Assembly (NCBI GenBank): GCA_964006375.1
Contig: OZ023266.1
Location: 63,657,446-63,721,445 of the forward strand
DNA from: Tillus elongatus
Taxonomy: Eukaryota > Arthropoda > Insecta > Coleoptera > Cleridae
Length of the DNA stretch: 64,000 bases
Direction of reading: 5' to 3'
The notes below the pieces were generated by a model. The model had not been told where the DNA came from, did not search any database, and worked only from the letters and a program-made list of their open reading frames with translations. The position numbers and the translations under genes are program-made. Positions 37,521-51,255 of the stretch are shown piece by piece. How positions within the stretch are numbered: the first letter of the stretch is position 1; every line of letters starts with the position of its first letter.

Positions 37521-40363
37521 GTGTTTTTGTTGCCTTTACACTATTTCTGCGGGAAAATGTACAAAACTGGTGCATGAACAGGGTTGCTTATTGTCGATAA
37601 CTATCATATGACATCGCTATTTTACAAATGATAGCTTCTCAATATTTTTTCCAGTCAAAATTTTCACAACCCTTGCTTTAATTTAGTTAGAATAACTTGC
37701 CAGTAAAACTAATATATTTTTGTCGGACAGTTTCAAATGATCTATAAATAATTCTCCACTAAAATTTATATATTTCTATCCCCCAGTTCCAAATCATCTC
37801 GGTGCACTCTTTCAAATATTTTGTATGATTTAGGCCATGTTGTTGAAAATTATTATTCTAATGTTTTTCAGTTTTACATTTCTGAATTTCCTGTTCACTC
37901 ACGTTTTCTAATGTAAACTACCATAACAATAATCTGACCAGCATTTTGATCTTTACCATCACTGGATGATTTTGATGTAACAACCAGTAAACTTCCAAAG
38001 ATTGGGGAATCACTACTCTATTTTCCAGCATCACACAACCACGCGGTCGCTAAAGTTCTTCTTTGTAAATAACGTTTAACTTGGGGACCAACTGTGCTTG
38101 GTACTGACCATAACTTACTAGCTGTCTAACCTGCAGAAATAATTTACTCTTTGTGGTTTACTGGAAAACCTCTCAAAGTGAACTTGGCTCTTTAGCATTA
38201 AAAACAAAACCATTATTTATTACTTGTCTATTCTTTAGTGGTAGTCTAGACAACTATGCTTCTTTCTTAAAATTCATGCTATGTTTAATTTTGCACGAAC
38301 AACCGGCGAGTATTAACACCTAACATTGAAACCTTGTTGCAGCAAATGTACGTGTGTTTTCTTCTTTCCAAATAGTTTGTTACGCTACGATATCGCTGCT
38401 TGTAACTGCATGAAATGTGTAAATCACCACAATTCTCCAATAAACATAGACATATCTCAGAGGGGTTCGTGCGTTCGGTAACACCGTGAGTTCTATAGAA
38501 GCCCTAGGGACTTACTTTAACAGGCGCCAGCAACTATTCCGCAACCCGTTGCAAGGTTCTGGATGACATTGGTACTTAAGAGGGTAATTCTGATGACTCG
38601 GTGACTTGAGGCTACTGCCACAACAAATGCACAAGGTGCCAGTTCATTAATCAACGTATCAACACGATACTGCACAACTAGAAGGGTTACCAATACTAAA
38701 CTGCTCCTATAGCCAACAAGTTATCGACTCAAAGTCGTTTACTTATCTAGTGGTTCTTTAATTTGATAAGTCAATAAACAATAATGCCAGATATAATATT
38801 GACGCATATACACATTAATTAACAGCAGCAGCACAAGTATTATGCTTTAGTAAAAACAATACAATGTAGTAATATCATGGACCTATTTAAGTATAGTTAA
38901 GCTTGCATTATACACGGGTACATCAATGGTGCTTAAATAACATCGACCGTTAATAACTATTATGTAAGCTCACCAAAAAGTGTACATGGCAGTACAATAA
39001 CAAGTTGAAGAGCCTGAACAACGACAATAATACATACGTAAAAAGTAACCTAAAATTTCAGTTGTAAAATTGCGAGGCTTGTGAAGCGTCCTTGCAAGAG
39101 AAAACAATAAGAAAACTTAAATAAACATTCGGATGTGAAACCTCCTTTTGAAGCTATGTTTTTATTGACCGTAAACAATAACATAAACGACCTTGTAGGT
39201 CAACACACTTGAAATAATAACGTGATCGTTATTAGTTGGGTTATCTCTCCAGTAAAAAAGTGACAGATTATTACATAAATATAAATGAAACAATACTACG
39301 GAGATGCTAAGCAGGTTCAACTGATATTAAAGATAGGTCATGGCTGACGATGAAATTACAGGTCACTATGAGTCAAAGTAACTTATCTGACTTGATAAAA
39401 TGAAGGTATCGCACAAAAAAAAAAAGATATTTGATAAGGCAATTTAAAGTACTGCAATTGCACTAATATACTGAAAGAAAACACATAAGATGATAATTAT
39501 ATACTCATCTAGCCCAGGTCTTCAGGTAAATGCTGATCATCGATACCCTAGACGAATTCTCCAAGCTAACCCTAACCAGTCGAGATGACCCTGACGGTGA
39601 ACGAAACAGTCTCATCTACTACGAATCTCTGTCTAGCGTCCAGCCTGCAGATTGCAGGATGTGTGTTCGTGCACGACTTCCGGCAGCGTTCCTATAGCAT
39701 ATAATGGCGGTGTGGTCTGTATCACTACTATCGATGGCCCCCAGAAAACATTAACTTCAGTACCTCGTGTGTGACACCATCGACTGTTACTGATTACTTA
39801 TACTGATATGGCAGCGATCAAAGAATGTTCTAACTACACCGGCTGTAAGCACCAGCCTGCCTATGCCTACAACGATGATTCCATAAGCAGCGACACAAAA
39901 TGGCTTCCACACTACGGCTACAAATTCTCGTACAAGAAGAAGGCAGAAAAGATCTTACCTTAACAAAAAATCAAATCATTCTCCCTACACACATGCGCAG
40001 GCGCAGTTATGTCAACCTAAAGGCATTATATATTACCGTCTCCCCACCAATAACCATCGAATGCAACTACCTGTCAGCCAAAGATAAAAAGAGAACAATA
40101 TGAACATTAACGCCACCGTGTAATAATTATAAATATTATAAATGAAATTCAAAGAAGGCTTTAAAATAATACATATATTAACAATAAGATATGTTACTAC
40201 ATCTGAGTCGTGACATGTTTTTGAACTACTTGAGCTTTAATTACAGTCTTAGGCGTATTCCCATGTAACTATTTATGAAACTTGCTTAGCCCATAGATTA
40301 TACCTAATGTCTCAGGTTAAAGTAGCCTAGCTGACCCTTGCTTAGTGTAACACTATTTAAATA
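37521..40363. other. Intron 4, unassigned 2.8 kb
   Basis: No reading frame with any recognisable motif. The stretch 38460-40100 is less AT-rich than its surroundings and may be non-coding retrotransposon sequence, but there is no positive evidence. Confidence 0.35.
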
Positions 40364-40365
40364 TA

Positions 40366-41612
40366 CCGGGTATTTTTCAAATGTGACTCACCTAAATAAC
40401 TTTTTTATTTTTTAAGATAAAAAAATTTAATTTGGCATGTTAGTATATGACATATATCCAGATTTATTGACCTATTCAGTTGTTTCCGGTCACTTCCGGT
40501 TTCACCGAAAGTGTCTGCAACGTTTGATTTTTTAATTGGACATCCGGTATTTTTTTGCTTCGTTTGATAAAAAAATTAAATTCTGAATACAATGACACCT
40601 CATATGTCAACTTTTGACATTTTAGCTTTAAACAAATAATTTTAATTTTAATCTAGAGTGTCATGACTATGTTAAAACCATTATTTTTTATTTAATGAGC
40701 CATGGAAAATTGGATTTGATCATCAAATATTTTTTGTCTCTTTTTCTGGCGGGTTAAAAGAGCGCCAAATCGTATTTTTAATCATAAATCAATTTTTTTA
40801 ATGGAACGAGGGTGTCTCATTAGCATATTCCGTAAAAGCATTTTTTACGAATAATTTGGTCACACACACATGGTATTTCGAGTTATATTGTCGTTATGAA
40901 CCGGCCTTATAATTAATATGATTACAACATTAGAATTTGCCACAAGCGTAATGGAATTTGTAATAAGTAGGCCTGAAAATAACAATTTGACTCCATTGCC
41001 AAATATCAACAAATTGTTATTTCCAGGCCTACTTATTACAAATGCCATTACGCTTATCAATCATATGACATTATAATAGACCGCGTAAAGCGACAGCTTG
41101 ACTCTAAATACTATATATGTGGGCCCAAATTATTCGTAAAAAAATGCTTTTGCAGAATATGCTAATGAGCCACCCTTGTTCCATTTGAAAAAATTGAGTT
41201 ATGATTAAAAATACAATTTGAGGATGTTTTAACCCGCCAGGAAAAGAGACAAAAAACACTAGATGATCAAGTCTATTTTTTCATGGCTCCTTGGTTAAAA
41301 ATAGTGGTTTTAACATAGTCATGGCACTCTAGATTGAAAGTTAGAATATTATTATTTTAAGCGAAAATGTGAAAAGTTGACATATGAGGTGTCATTGTAT
41401 TCGGAATGTCATTTGTTGACAAATGACCGAAGGTCCAATTTAAAAATCAAAAGTTGCAGACATTTCCGGTGAAACCGGAAGTGACCGAAAACAACTGAAT
41501 ACGTCAGTCAATCTGGACTTATGTCGTATACTAACTTACCAAATTTCCTTTTTTTATCTAAAAAAAAATATATAAATAAAAACGTTATTGGGGGTGAGCC
41601 AAGTACACCCGG
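40366..41612. mobile_element. 1.25 kb near-complete palindrome (foldback) flanked by TA
   Basis: CCGGGTATTTTTC at 40366 is mirrored by the CCGGGTGTACTT end at 41612, with TA on each side (40364-40365, 41613-41614). The outer arms (40366-about 40860 and 41130-41612) share long blocks such as GACCGGAAACAACTGAATA-like sequence, GGTGTCATTGTATTC and TGTTAAAACCA. An inner palindrome (about 40950-41055) centred on CAGGCCTACTTATTACAAAT makes even the middle self-complementary. TA flanks suggest mobilisation by a Tc1/mariner-type transposase; no coding sequence. Confidence 0.82.
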
Positions 41613-41783
41613 TATAAGTCCCTCTGGATTATCGATTTTATGACACAACACATAACTGACCCCATATGAGCTTGACTTTGTGTATTAGGAGTTGTGATAT
41701 AATAATATTTGTATAATGGAATCTGATAAAAATTGTAATATTAAAAAAACATTTCTAAAACTTGTTTTTTATTGTACTTTAAG

Positions 41784-42019
41784 ATGTCTCAAAAACTGTC
41801 CACCAGTGATAAACGATTGGGATAGCGCTCAGCTTACAATTTTTACAGCAATGTGTTCGGATTTTTGCGGACAATTTTCGATTGATGATGTGTGGTGGCA
41901 GGTTCTACCCAATGTCAAAGATATGAAAACACAGTTTGGCACTAGAGGTCGACTTTTCAATATAGAGAAAAATTCCTTGCCACCTGCAGAAAATTTTTAT
42001 GTGCAAGCTTATCACAAGG
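41784..42019 (+). CDS. REJ-like gene, exon 5
   Basis: Acceptor TACTTTAAG to 41783, donor GTAAGTT from 42020; 236 bp, phase 2 in, phase 1 out. Reads CLKNCPPVINDWDSAQL, 'FTAMCSDFCGQFSIDDVWWQ', 'DMKTQFGTRGRLFNIEKNSL' and 'PPAENFYVQAYHK'. The 'C..NC..vn......C..C.......WW' spacing and the 'L.p...fYvqAy' strand are strong REJ features. Four closely spaced Cys suggest extracellular disulfides. Confidence 0.86.
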
Positions 42020-42376
42020 GTAAGTTTTATTATTTTTTTTGTGTAAATTACGTAGCATTAATACTGACGCCACAAATGCACATTTTCATAAAAATAGTTT
42101 CCAATTTAATCTTGTTAATTGAAGGGTTAATAAAAGTTAAAAAAAGTGGCACAAATTTGCTTGTAGTGTGACGAGCTGCATCTGAGGGGTGGCGTGGTTC
42201 AGTGTTCGGTTTGATTAGAAAAGTTTGCCAACTCGAGCGCCACCATTTTAATTGGCATTTGAAATCTGGGGCAAAGTGGAAGTCCCAAACACTGGAAGAC
42301 AATACTAAGGTGTTATTTTTGGGGCAGCGTATGAAAGTAGCGAGCCCGGAGAAAACTCGAGTAGAGATAAAAAAAG
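42020..42376. other. Intron 5, first part; nothing recognised
   Basis: Open frames continue past the donor for some codons, but no motif is seen. Confidence 0.35.
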
Positions 42377-42697
42377 TCGACGCAGCAAGTATATTATGGT
42401 AGTGATTTTTCATTAAAATGTTTTAATATTAAATATGTGTTTTTTTTTAGAAAGCAGGCATCAAATTTGGTTACCAGTATAACCTATATAGTAGAAACAA
42501 TGTACCATGTTTCATCAAAACAACTTTATTGTTTGAAAATGTACAAAAATTTTCGAAAGTAAACTTAAAGTGCTCCTGAAAAAACTGGTTTCTTGGTCAA
42601 TAGTAAATTGAGCTATTCAAGTTTGAAGCATTTAATGAAAATTCGCTACCATACCGCACTTGCGAATTTCTTACAAACATGCATTATATTTCGATGA
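42377..42697 (+). mobile_element. Hairpin-ended repeat family, copy f (first block only)
   Basis: Begins TCGACGCAGCAAG and follows copy d through 'GAAAGCAGGCATCAA', 'GTTACCAGTATAACCTATAT' and 'TTTCTTGGTCAAT' to the inverted GCTACCATACCGCACTTGCG. It stops where Penelope copy 2 starts. Confidence 0.72.
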
Positions 42698-43370
42698 ATT
42701 AGTACGAAATCATTACAACTACAAATAAAGATCTGTTGTTATGCTATGATGTTTTGATCAAAAAGATCATCAAATTTAAAATAAAATGAAATGAAACACA
42801 GATGACGGCCGAGGCTTTCAAAATGTCTACGTGATGTATGTCAATATTTAACATAAAAATAGAACTAGCGTATACTAACTATAATAACAGTTATAACATA
42901 AACCCACAGTAAATAACCGCATACAACCACTACATTTTTGTATTGACAAACGTAAACTAGACTTTTTTTAAGCTTTGGAAGTCAAAAAGCACACACACGA
43001 CAAGAGGTACCTTGTTTTAAATGAGCAAACTGATTTAATGAATTCCCCTTTCTTGGATATTCTTCTTTCTAATCAAATAAGTCAAAGAAAATAAATTGAA
43101 CTATTCTTTCAAAAAAGTTGTAATAAGATAATGAGTTGATGTATTTTGATACTTTCATTGTATAAAGATTGCTTCATTACTGTTATTGTTTAGTTATTTT
43201 ATAGTTATAACTGTTCAACATTTCTGTGACTGTCAAACAGCGCAACTAGTCACAGAAACGTTAAACAACATCCGAGAACATCTAACTCAACAGTGAAGCC
43301 AGAGAAGTAGTCTCGAAGTCTGTATATAGTATGGACCAGTTTCACCAAGTAAGGGCAACCACAATCAATG
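42697..43370 (+). mobile_element. Penelope-like copy 2, rearranged
   Basis: 42905-43370 is the + strand counterpart of copy 1's endonuclease tail and 3' end ('CCGCATACAACCACTAC', 'CAATCAATGAATTC'-proximal end). The preceding ~205 bp (42697-42900, starting AATTAGTACGAAATCATTAC) matches copy 1's 3' untranslated block at 3222-3430, but in the orientation opposite to the coding part. The same block is missing from its normal place in the copy-2 tail. It is a dead fragment. Confidence 0.75.
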
Positions 43371-43686
43371 AATTCCAATCATAAATTTAAAATAACTCAT
43401 AATCAACACAGGTGGTCAATGAGTCTGTGGGGCGGAATAATTGGTCCTTGTTTCTAAAGAACATTAAAATCGTACTTAAATTTTTTGCAATATCAATTTC
43501 CCATATTAATAAAAAACATTCACTTAGACATAGTGACAACAACGTGGCTCCAATAGGTGGAGCTCCCGCACATTTCCAGCGTGAAATTGTAGCTTACTTT
43601 TAAAACTATTAATGACTGGCTAATTTAAAAATAAAAAATGCCTTGCCATTTATAGTCATTAATATAAAATAAATAAATAAAAAAGT

Positions 43687-44108
43687 TCGGGACGCAGCAA
43701 GTGCGTTATGGTAGTGAATTTTCATAAAAATATTTTTTAATAGCAAATATTTGTGTTCTTTGTCTAAATGTTGCACATGTTGACATTTTAAATCGCAACT
43801 TTGATGTTTTGAGGAAAACCCCAATTTATTTTTCTTTAAATGCCTATAACTTTTTTGTCTTTTGACCTATAGACCTAAATTTTGGTAAATAACTTACCTA
43901 TAAGGATGTAAACCCATGTACCAAATTTGGTTGCCCTTACTTTGTTAATTCCGGAGATATAAATTTTTTTCGAAAGAAAACACAAAATTTTCCGGGAAAA
44001 TCTGGGTCGATTTTCCTGGCTAACGAACTTATCCAAGCCATTTGCAAAAGGAAGGTATTCACCAAATTTAATTAAAATCGGCCCATTATTTTTTGAGTTA
44101 TCGGTGTG

Positions 44109-44162
<54 letters not shown>

Positions 44163-44293
44163 ATATAAAAATTTTAACTGACCCCGGATATGTGTTCTGG
44201 GGGGCCTAATTAGCGGTAATTTGAAGAAATTTTTTCAAAATTCAAAAGTCGGGATCTCCTCATTAGTGAATTTTTTTTAAGAAAATTCACTAA
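43687..44293 (+). mobile_element. Hairpin-ended repeat family, copy c (short form)
   Basis: Starts TCGGGACGCAGCAAGTGCG and lacks the inverted inner block. It runs through 'TTTGAGGAAAACCCCAATTT', 'CGGCCCATTATTTTTTGAGT' and a (TA)n at 44112-44158, then 'CCGGATATGTGTTCTGGGGG' to the hairpin at 44262-44293. Confidence 0.8.
44112..44158. repeat. (TA)n microsatellite inside copy c
   Basis: About 47 bp of pure TA. Confidence 0.95.
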
Positions 44294-44549
44294 AAATGTA
44301 TTACAAACCACGTTTATGTTATCCACAGCAAAATTTCAACTGAACGTTGGATCTTAGCAAACAAAATTGAGCAGATTATTAAAATCAATCAACTTTGTTC
44401 AAGGCCCACAGCTTTAAAAAGCAAATTTTCACAGATCTTCAATCTGCACGGTACTAATTTAACTTTATTAAATAATTGTCACTACTTAGCTACCAGCAAA
44501 TTTTTTAGCAAGACCTAATCAGGGTCAGACACAATAAACGAAGAAAAAT

Positions 44550-45940
<1,391 letters not shown>

Positions 45941-46147
45941 TAGATCAAACATAAATAACTTGAGCGTGAGATATATAGGTTGTGATTTCTCGCCATTTTT
46001 ATATGCGTGTGAGGTGGTACTGTAAAAAAGAAGAAAAGAGAGATAGAGAGAGAAAGAGGAGATAAAGATGGAGAGAGAAATAGTTTACATCATTTATTGT
46101 AGAATTAAATATTGAACATTGACATGTATTTAAATAATAAAGCAAAA

Positions 46148-46245
46148 GTCTGGACGCAGAAAGTGTGTTATGAATGTTAATTTTCATAAAAATGTTTTTA
46201 AGAGTAAATATGTCTTTTTAATGCAAGCAGTCATCAGTTTGTGTT
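46148..46245 (+). repeat. Start block of the hairpin-ended family, alone
   Basis: TCTGGACGCAGAAAGTGTGTTATG and the following ~70 bp match the beginning of copy d, then similarity stops. A (GA)n-rich patch (46030-46080) precedes it. Confidence 0.65.
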
Positions 46246-47071
46246 TAAGGAGCGTAGGTTAAATGGGGATTTAAAGTTGTCGAACTAGGCGAATTTAGAC
46301 ATAGTAACGATGTAATATAACTTTAATAAACTCACTAAACTTAACAATGCTTACGAACTAACTTAACTGAATGAAATTTAAACCCGAACTCTTTACATAG
46401 TGAATCTTAAGTGAACAGTCTCGCTAATTTTTCTACATAATTAAATCACAAGTGTCGCGTCTTTACATCTTAATAATCTAAACTAGAAGTCTCTACACCT
46501 TAAGAATTTAATTAACTGTCTTAATATTCACCAACAAATACTACTTATAGTTTTTTAATCAGTTTACATCCTCCTTAAATTACCGACTTCAGCAGTCATG
46601 CATTCCTTGTACGCTTTAATTTCACCTTGTTTACTATTTACATAACAATGTAATCGTTTCAATGCCAATGTTATCGATACAGTTCTGGCCTACAATTATA
46701 TGCAATATTTACATTACTTGGTGTAGAGAATTTTCCTATGACTAACTTTACTTATTATTTTAATGTTCTTAACAATTATGTTTCCACGCCTACTACTGCC
46801 CTTCTGCAAACCTTATTGTTCTCTGAACATTCTGCCGAGTCAACAAGAATGACGACTCTCTGGATAGCTCTGACCTGAATGTTTAACTTACCTTGACCTA
46901 AGTTTAGCACTAACTATAATAATTGAACGAATATTAATTTATATAGTACCCTAGGATGAGAATTGAAAGATTAATAATTGAACTAATATTAATGTAGACA
47001 ACCCTAGGTATGCTACTGGAATGAATAATAATGAATAATATTTTTGAATACAACCCTACGTATGATAATCG

Positions 47072-47072
<1 letters not shown>
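46246..47072. other. Intron 5, unassigned
   Basis: No gene seen. The phrase 'CCCTAGGTATG/CCCTAGGATGA' recurs three or four times between 46950 and 47250, around the (AAT)n tract. Confidence 0.35.

Positions 47073-47168
<96 letters not shown>
47073..47168. repeat. (TAA)n microsatellite, ~96 bp
   Basis: Pure trinucleotide repeat flanked on both sides by the similar words ACCCTACGTATGATAATCG and ACTCTAGGTATCATAATCG, as if the repeat grew inside a short duplicated unit. Confidence 0.96.
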
Positions 47169-47169
<1 letters not shown>

Positions 47170-47277
47170 TTTTTGGATACAACTCTAGGTATCATAATCG
47201 AAATAACAATAATTAAAATAATATAACTATGTATACCACTCTAGGACTCTAATATAAATAATAATTATTCACATGAT

Positions 47278-48830
47278 CTAATAATATATGCCCATTTTCT
47301 GGTGATGGATTGGACACGTCATTTTGTCTTCCTTCTGGTATATCTCCTCCATTTTGTCTTGTGGTTGCTTTCCCTGCTTCTTACCATGGCTGCCTGTGAG
47401 TTCCTTGTATGTTACCTCTGTGAAGTAATTGTACAGATGATTTGAAGAATTGTCTCTGCTTTGCTTGCAGAGCTCTTCCAACTCCACAAAATCCATCAAG
47501 GCCGACCCTGAGTCGTTTTGGAGTGTATTTTCATTGAACCTTGACTTAATTTGACTACGCAGCGGCCATTGTTTGGTTGTTACCATGTGCCCTGCGTGTA
47601 CCTTCTTCCTCTTAAACTTCCATCTAAACCTGTGCTTCGATTGGCGAACATGTCCCCTTATACCCATATACCTTATACTTTTGTTCTGTTCGTGAGCCTT
47701 CCATTTTTACTGGATGGCCCTTGTATAATTTGTGGCCTCTGTCCATTTTAGTTCGTCCCTGCATCTGACCTCCATACTCCACCCCAGTGTGTGTAAATAC
47801 ATGGGTGGTTGTACTTCTTACTGTTCTTAATTTACCCATCAACTGTTTCGTGGTTTCTTCCTTGGAAGCATTGGTCAAGCCATTAACTCTTACCTTTGAT
47901 GTGGTCGCTGTTTCTTCCCCCTTGGTTGACTCATCCAAAATTTGGGAATTTTCCGCTTGGCAATAATCTGAGATTTGTTGCTGGACCATTTTTTCAAATT
48001 GAACCCATCCAATTTGCAAATTTTGTTGAGTTCTGTTTGTACTACTTTTCTTTGTTGCTTTGGTTCCGTTCAAGATTGAACATTCTCCATATAAAATTCT
48101 TTATTTCCTATCTTCGTTTCTATTGGGATTTTTTCTATTTGTACTACTGCTTGTTTTACTTCTTGTACCTCTTTCTACACTTTTCTCATTGATGTCTCAA
48201 AATTTAATAAATTGCTCTGTCTACTTACATTTGTTTTCTCCGCCGTTGATTCGGCTCCAGATATAAGATTATCTGGATAATTTTTTAAATTAACTCTTTC
48301 CTGCTCGTCTTTGGCTTCTTCTATATCTGGTACCTCTTTACTTAAATTTAAATTAAATCTTTCATGATCGTTTTTTGACGCTATTTTTGCGTAGAATTCC
48401 TCAACTGTTGAATCTATTGCCTTCTGGACTCGTTCTTGGAATGCTTGTACTTGCATGCGAAGATTGGTATTTTTATTTTTGGTAACTTGACTGCTGGAAA
48501 CTGTGATGAATATCGGTCTGTTTGTTTGTTAATTGTTCTTTTCAGCTTGACCATGACGTTATTATACCATTGGCTTAGCGTCAAATGAGCTTCATCTAGA
48601 GTTTCTGATTCTGTTATTATTTTTATATCCATTATGTTGTCTTCAATTCTATCCCATTGCCTATCTAAGTTTCCTATTATGATTTTATACTTGATAAGTA
48701 TATCGCCATCGTCCATTTTTTCTGCTTCTTCTAATTTTTGAATAAATTGGTTTACCCGTAATTTTAGTTTTATCGAACGTCTTGTGATTTTTATTTTTAG
48801 TTCCTCCATTGCTTCCTTAATTTTAATTGA
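47278..48830 (-). pseudogene. BEL/Pao-like gag remnant and unidentified trailing frames
   Basis: On the minus strand 48809-48414 reads 'RRSIKLKLRVNQFIQKLEE', 'IGNLDRQWDRIEDNIMDI', 'AHLTLSQWYNNVMVKLKR' and 'PAVKLPKIKIPIFA'. The pattern (coiled N-terminal region, then LPKIxLPxF) is that of BEL/Pao retrotransposon Gag. The expected 'G....W..F.d.F' does not follow, so there is an internal deletion. The three further frames (48456-48175, 48073-47624, 47667-47278) are charged, Lys/Glu-rich, and match nothing I know. No protease, RT or LTR was seen. Assignment of the first part is moderate; the rest is unknown. Confidence 0.5.
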
Positions 48831-48903
48831 TTGAATGAATTTTCGTGGTTTTGTTACCTTGTCTGATGCCTATTTCTTCTGTTGATTTGGTTTATTGGTC
48901 GCC

Positions 48904-49186
48904 TGTGACTTTTATTTTGCCTTTAACCCTGTATTGTTGCCTTTCGTGGACGCTTGTCTCCTTGATTCTTTTGAATTTGACCCTGTATAGGTGCTTTATT
49001 GGATCTGACCTTATTTTGGTACTGCCCTGGACGCTTCTGTCCTGATTTGACCCTGTATAGGTGCTTTATTGGAACTGACCTTCTTTTGGTACTGCCCTGG
49101 ACGCTTCTGTCCTGATTTGACCCTGTATAGGTGCTTTATTGGAATTCCCCTTATTTTGTACTGCCCTGGACGCTTCTGTCCTTGAT
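48904..49186. repeat. ~70 bp minisatellite, three good units and one diverged
   Basis: Unit 'GACCCTGTATAGGTGCTTTA ... TGCCCTGGACGCTTCTGTCC' occurs three times in tandem (about 48974-49186). A fourth, weaker unit ('AACCCTGTATTGTTGCC...') sits just upstream. Confidence 0.88.
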
Positions 49187-49662
49187 TATTTTTACCTAAA
49201 ATAAAAAAGGTATTTGGAAACTTGGGTTAAAGGATGTTTGATAAGGATAATTGATTTTTAGTGAGCACTGTATTTTCAATGGCACTGGTTACTGTTTCGT
49301 CGAAGGACCATGTTCTTCAACGCAACAATCTTTATTGCATTAATAGCTTGGATAAGTTCGTTTTTCAAATCGGGCAGTCCGTATGTTATTTTAAATTTAA
49401 TTACCGATTATGTAACTTAAGTTTTATGTATTTTATCAGCAAATTTTCGTGTAAAATATATGTCACTTTTCACAGAAATCATTGTTTGTGGAATTTTTGT
49501 TAAATGTTAATGATTATAAAGTACTGTTTAATAGATTATTGTAAAAAAAGATATATGGAAAATCTGTTTTCGAATTTTCTTGAAAAGTAGTTTATTTAGA
49601 AAATTGTGTAAAATATTTTTCCCTAGCTAACTTTCGTAAAAAATAATTTTATATAAATTTTG

Positions 49663-49895
49663 TGAACATTTAAGCCGATTTTCGTAAGAAAATGGGTAAT
49701 TTTCGTGAAAGGGGTTGTTTGTACATTTTTGCGTAATTTTTTTTTAAATTTTTGTCAAAAAGCTATTTGTGGATAATTTCTGAACATTTAAGCCGATTTT
49801 CGTAAGAAAATGGTTAATTTTCGTGAAAGTGGTTGTTTGTAAATTTTTCCGTAAATTTTTTAAAATTTTTGTCAAATAGCTATTTGTGGGTAATA
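49663..49895. repeat. Tandem duplication, ~116 bp unit x2
   Basis: The block TGAACATTTAAGCCGATTTT...TATTTGTGGATAATTTC at about 49663-49778 is repeated almost unchanged at 49779-49895. Confidence 0.8.
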
Positions 49896-50039
49896 TTATA
49901 TTTTGTCTTGTGTGGTTTTTGTGTGAATCGATTGAATGGTTCGTTGTCTAGAAAATCGGATCAGTTGTTTCGGGACAAATATATTTATTTTCAAAAAATG
50001 TTTATATTTTTTAAACAATAATGTGTAACACGACCCTAC

Positions 50040-50331
50040 CTTGTTAACATGGATACCTTGGCCTGATTGTTATATTTTATTTCCATAAAAGCATGCAGGG
50101 TACGCCAGGCCTATAGGACCGGTTTTTCTAAAAACAAAAATTTCCGAAAAAAATTGTATCTCAAAAAAATAACCATTATTTTGATCAAATTTGGTTGGTA
50201 TGTTGCCCTCGTAAATACCCGACTCCACAAAAACGGAACTTTCTAGGTTTATAGAAAATTGAGTTATACAAATTTGAAGCATTTAATGAAAGTTCGCTAC
50301 CATAACGCAATTGCTGCGTCCCGAAATTTCA
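50040..50331 (-). mobile_element. Hairpin-ended family, reverse partial copy g
   Basis: Ends GCTACCATAACGCAATTGCTGCGTCCCGA at about 50331, the inverted start block, preceded by a variant body ('TTTCTAGGTTTATAGAAAATTG') also seen at 55640-55700. Two more isolated inverted start blocks follow at about 50968-51006 and 51134-51173. Confidence 0.65.
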
Positions 50332-51255
50332 TCTTGTAAGAAGCTGTCAAGAATTTGCCCTTCATTCTTCAGATTCCTCATTTTTGTTTTATTTTGACAC
50401 TTGAAGAAACAATAATGCACAGATTTCATACGGTTTGAACAGGATTTTATTTTTGTTTAAAACGCCTGAATAACTTGGTCACTTTGAGTCTGAAATTATA
50501 ATATTCAGCAGACATTTTGTTACTATTGATATTGAAAAAACCAATTTGCTTGGGTTGACTAAAACGAATCATTCAGGCAAATAATAAGGAAAAATAACTG
50601 CTACGTTTATAATTTGGCAGATATTTTACTTTTTTTCTAAATATGAATTAAGTTTTATTCTGGAAATATTTTGTATAACTTTAGTGAAATTTGTAATACA
50701 AGTGTCCTTTAAAGAGACTTACACTATCTACAGATATAGCAACATTTAATTCTTTAACTTCATGGAAAATTGAGTTTTGGGCATTTTCCCCAAAAGAAGT
50801 TAGAACACAAGATTTTTTTATAATAGAGAGATCGATGGTAACACTTTTGAAAGAATTTGTCAAATGTGCGTGTACTAGAACCACTAAAATCGATCTTCAA
50901 TTGCTGTGCAGGTTTAAAGTATTAACTTTACTAATATGCCCTATAATAAGAGTGTACAATTCTTATGAAAATTCACTACTATAACGCACTTGCTGCGTCC
51001 CGAAATTTATTTTTATTTAAGGGTCTACAAAACCAACAGTAATCCTTCAACATAATGAAAAATATTACAGCAATTCCTAACTCACAACTTGTGACAATTT
51101 GCAAATCAAACAAATAGGTATCATAATCGGAAAGATTAATGAAAATTCGCTACCGTAATACACTTGCTGCGTCATGACTTTTCTTCTCATTTTCAAAACA
51201 AATTTTCACCGCCATTAATATCAAAATTGTATTTAAGGAAAAATAACTGGGTCAG
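50332..51255. other. Intron 5, last part; no gene, two isolated inverted start blocks
   Basis: Apart from the two start blocks (about 50968-51006, 51134-51173), the second of which ends ~80 bp before exon 6, nothing was recognised. Confidence 0.45.

Noticed and set aside
43875..44114. Similar ~70-80 codon frames ([20 protein letters not shown] type) at 43875, 45453 and 60903
   Set aside because: They recur because the repeat family recurs; differences are spread over all codon positions and the frames run into TA tracts, so coding is unlikely.
47013..47226. Poly-Asn, poly-Ile and poly-Leu frames over the (AAT)n repeat
   Set aside because: Translation of a trinucleotide microsatellite in several frames.
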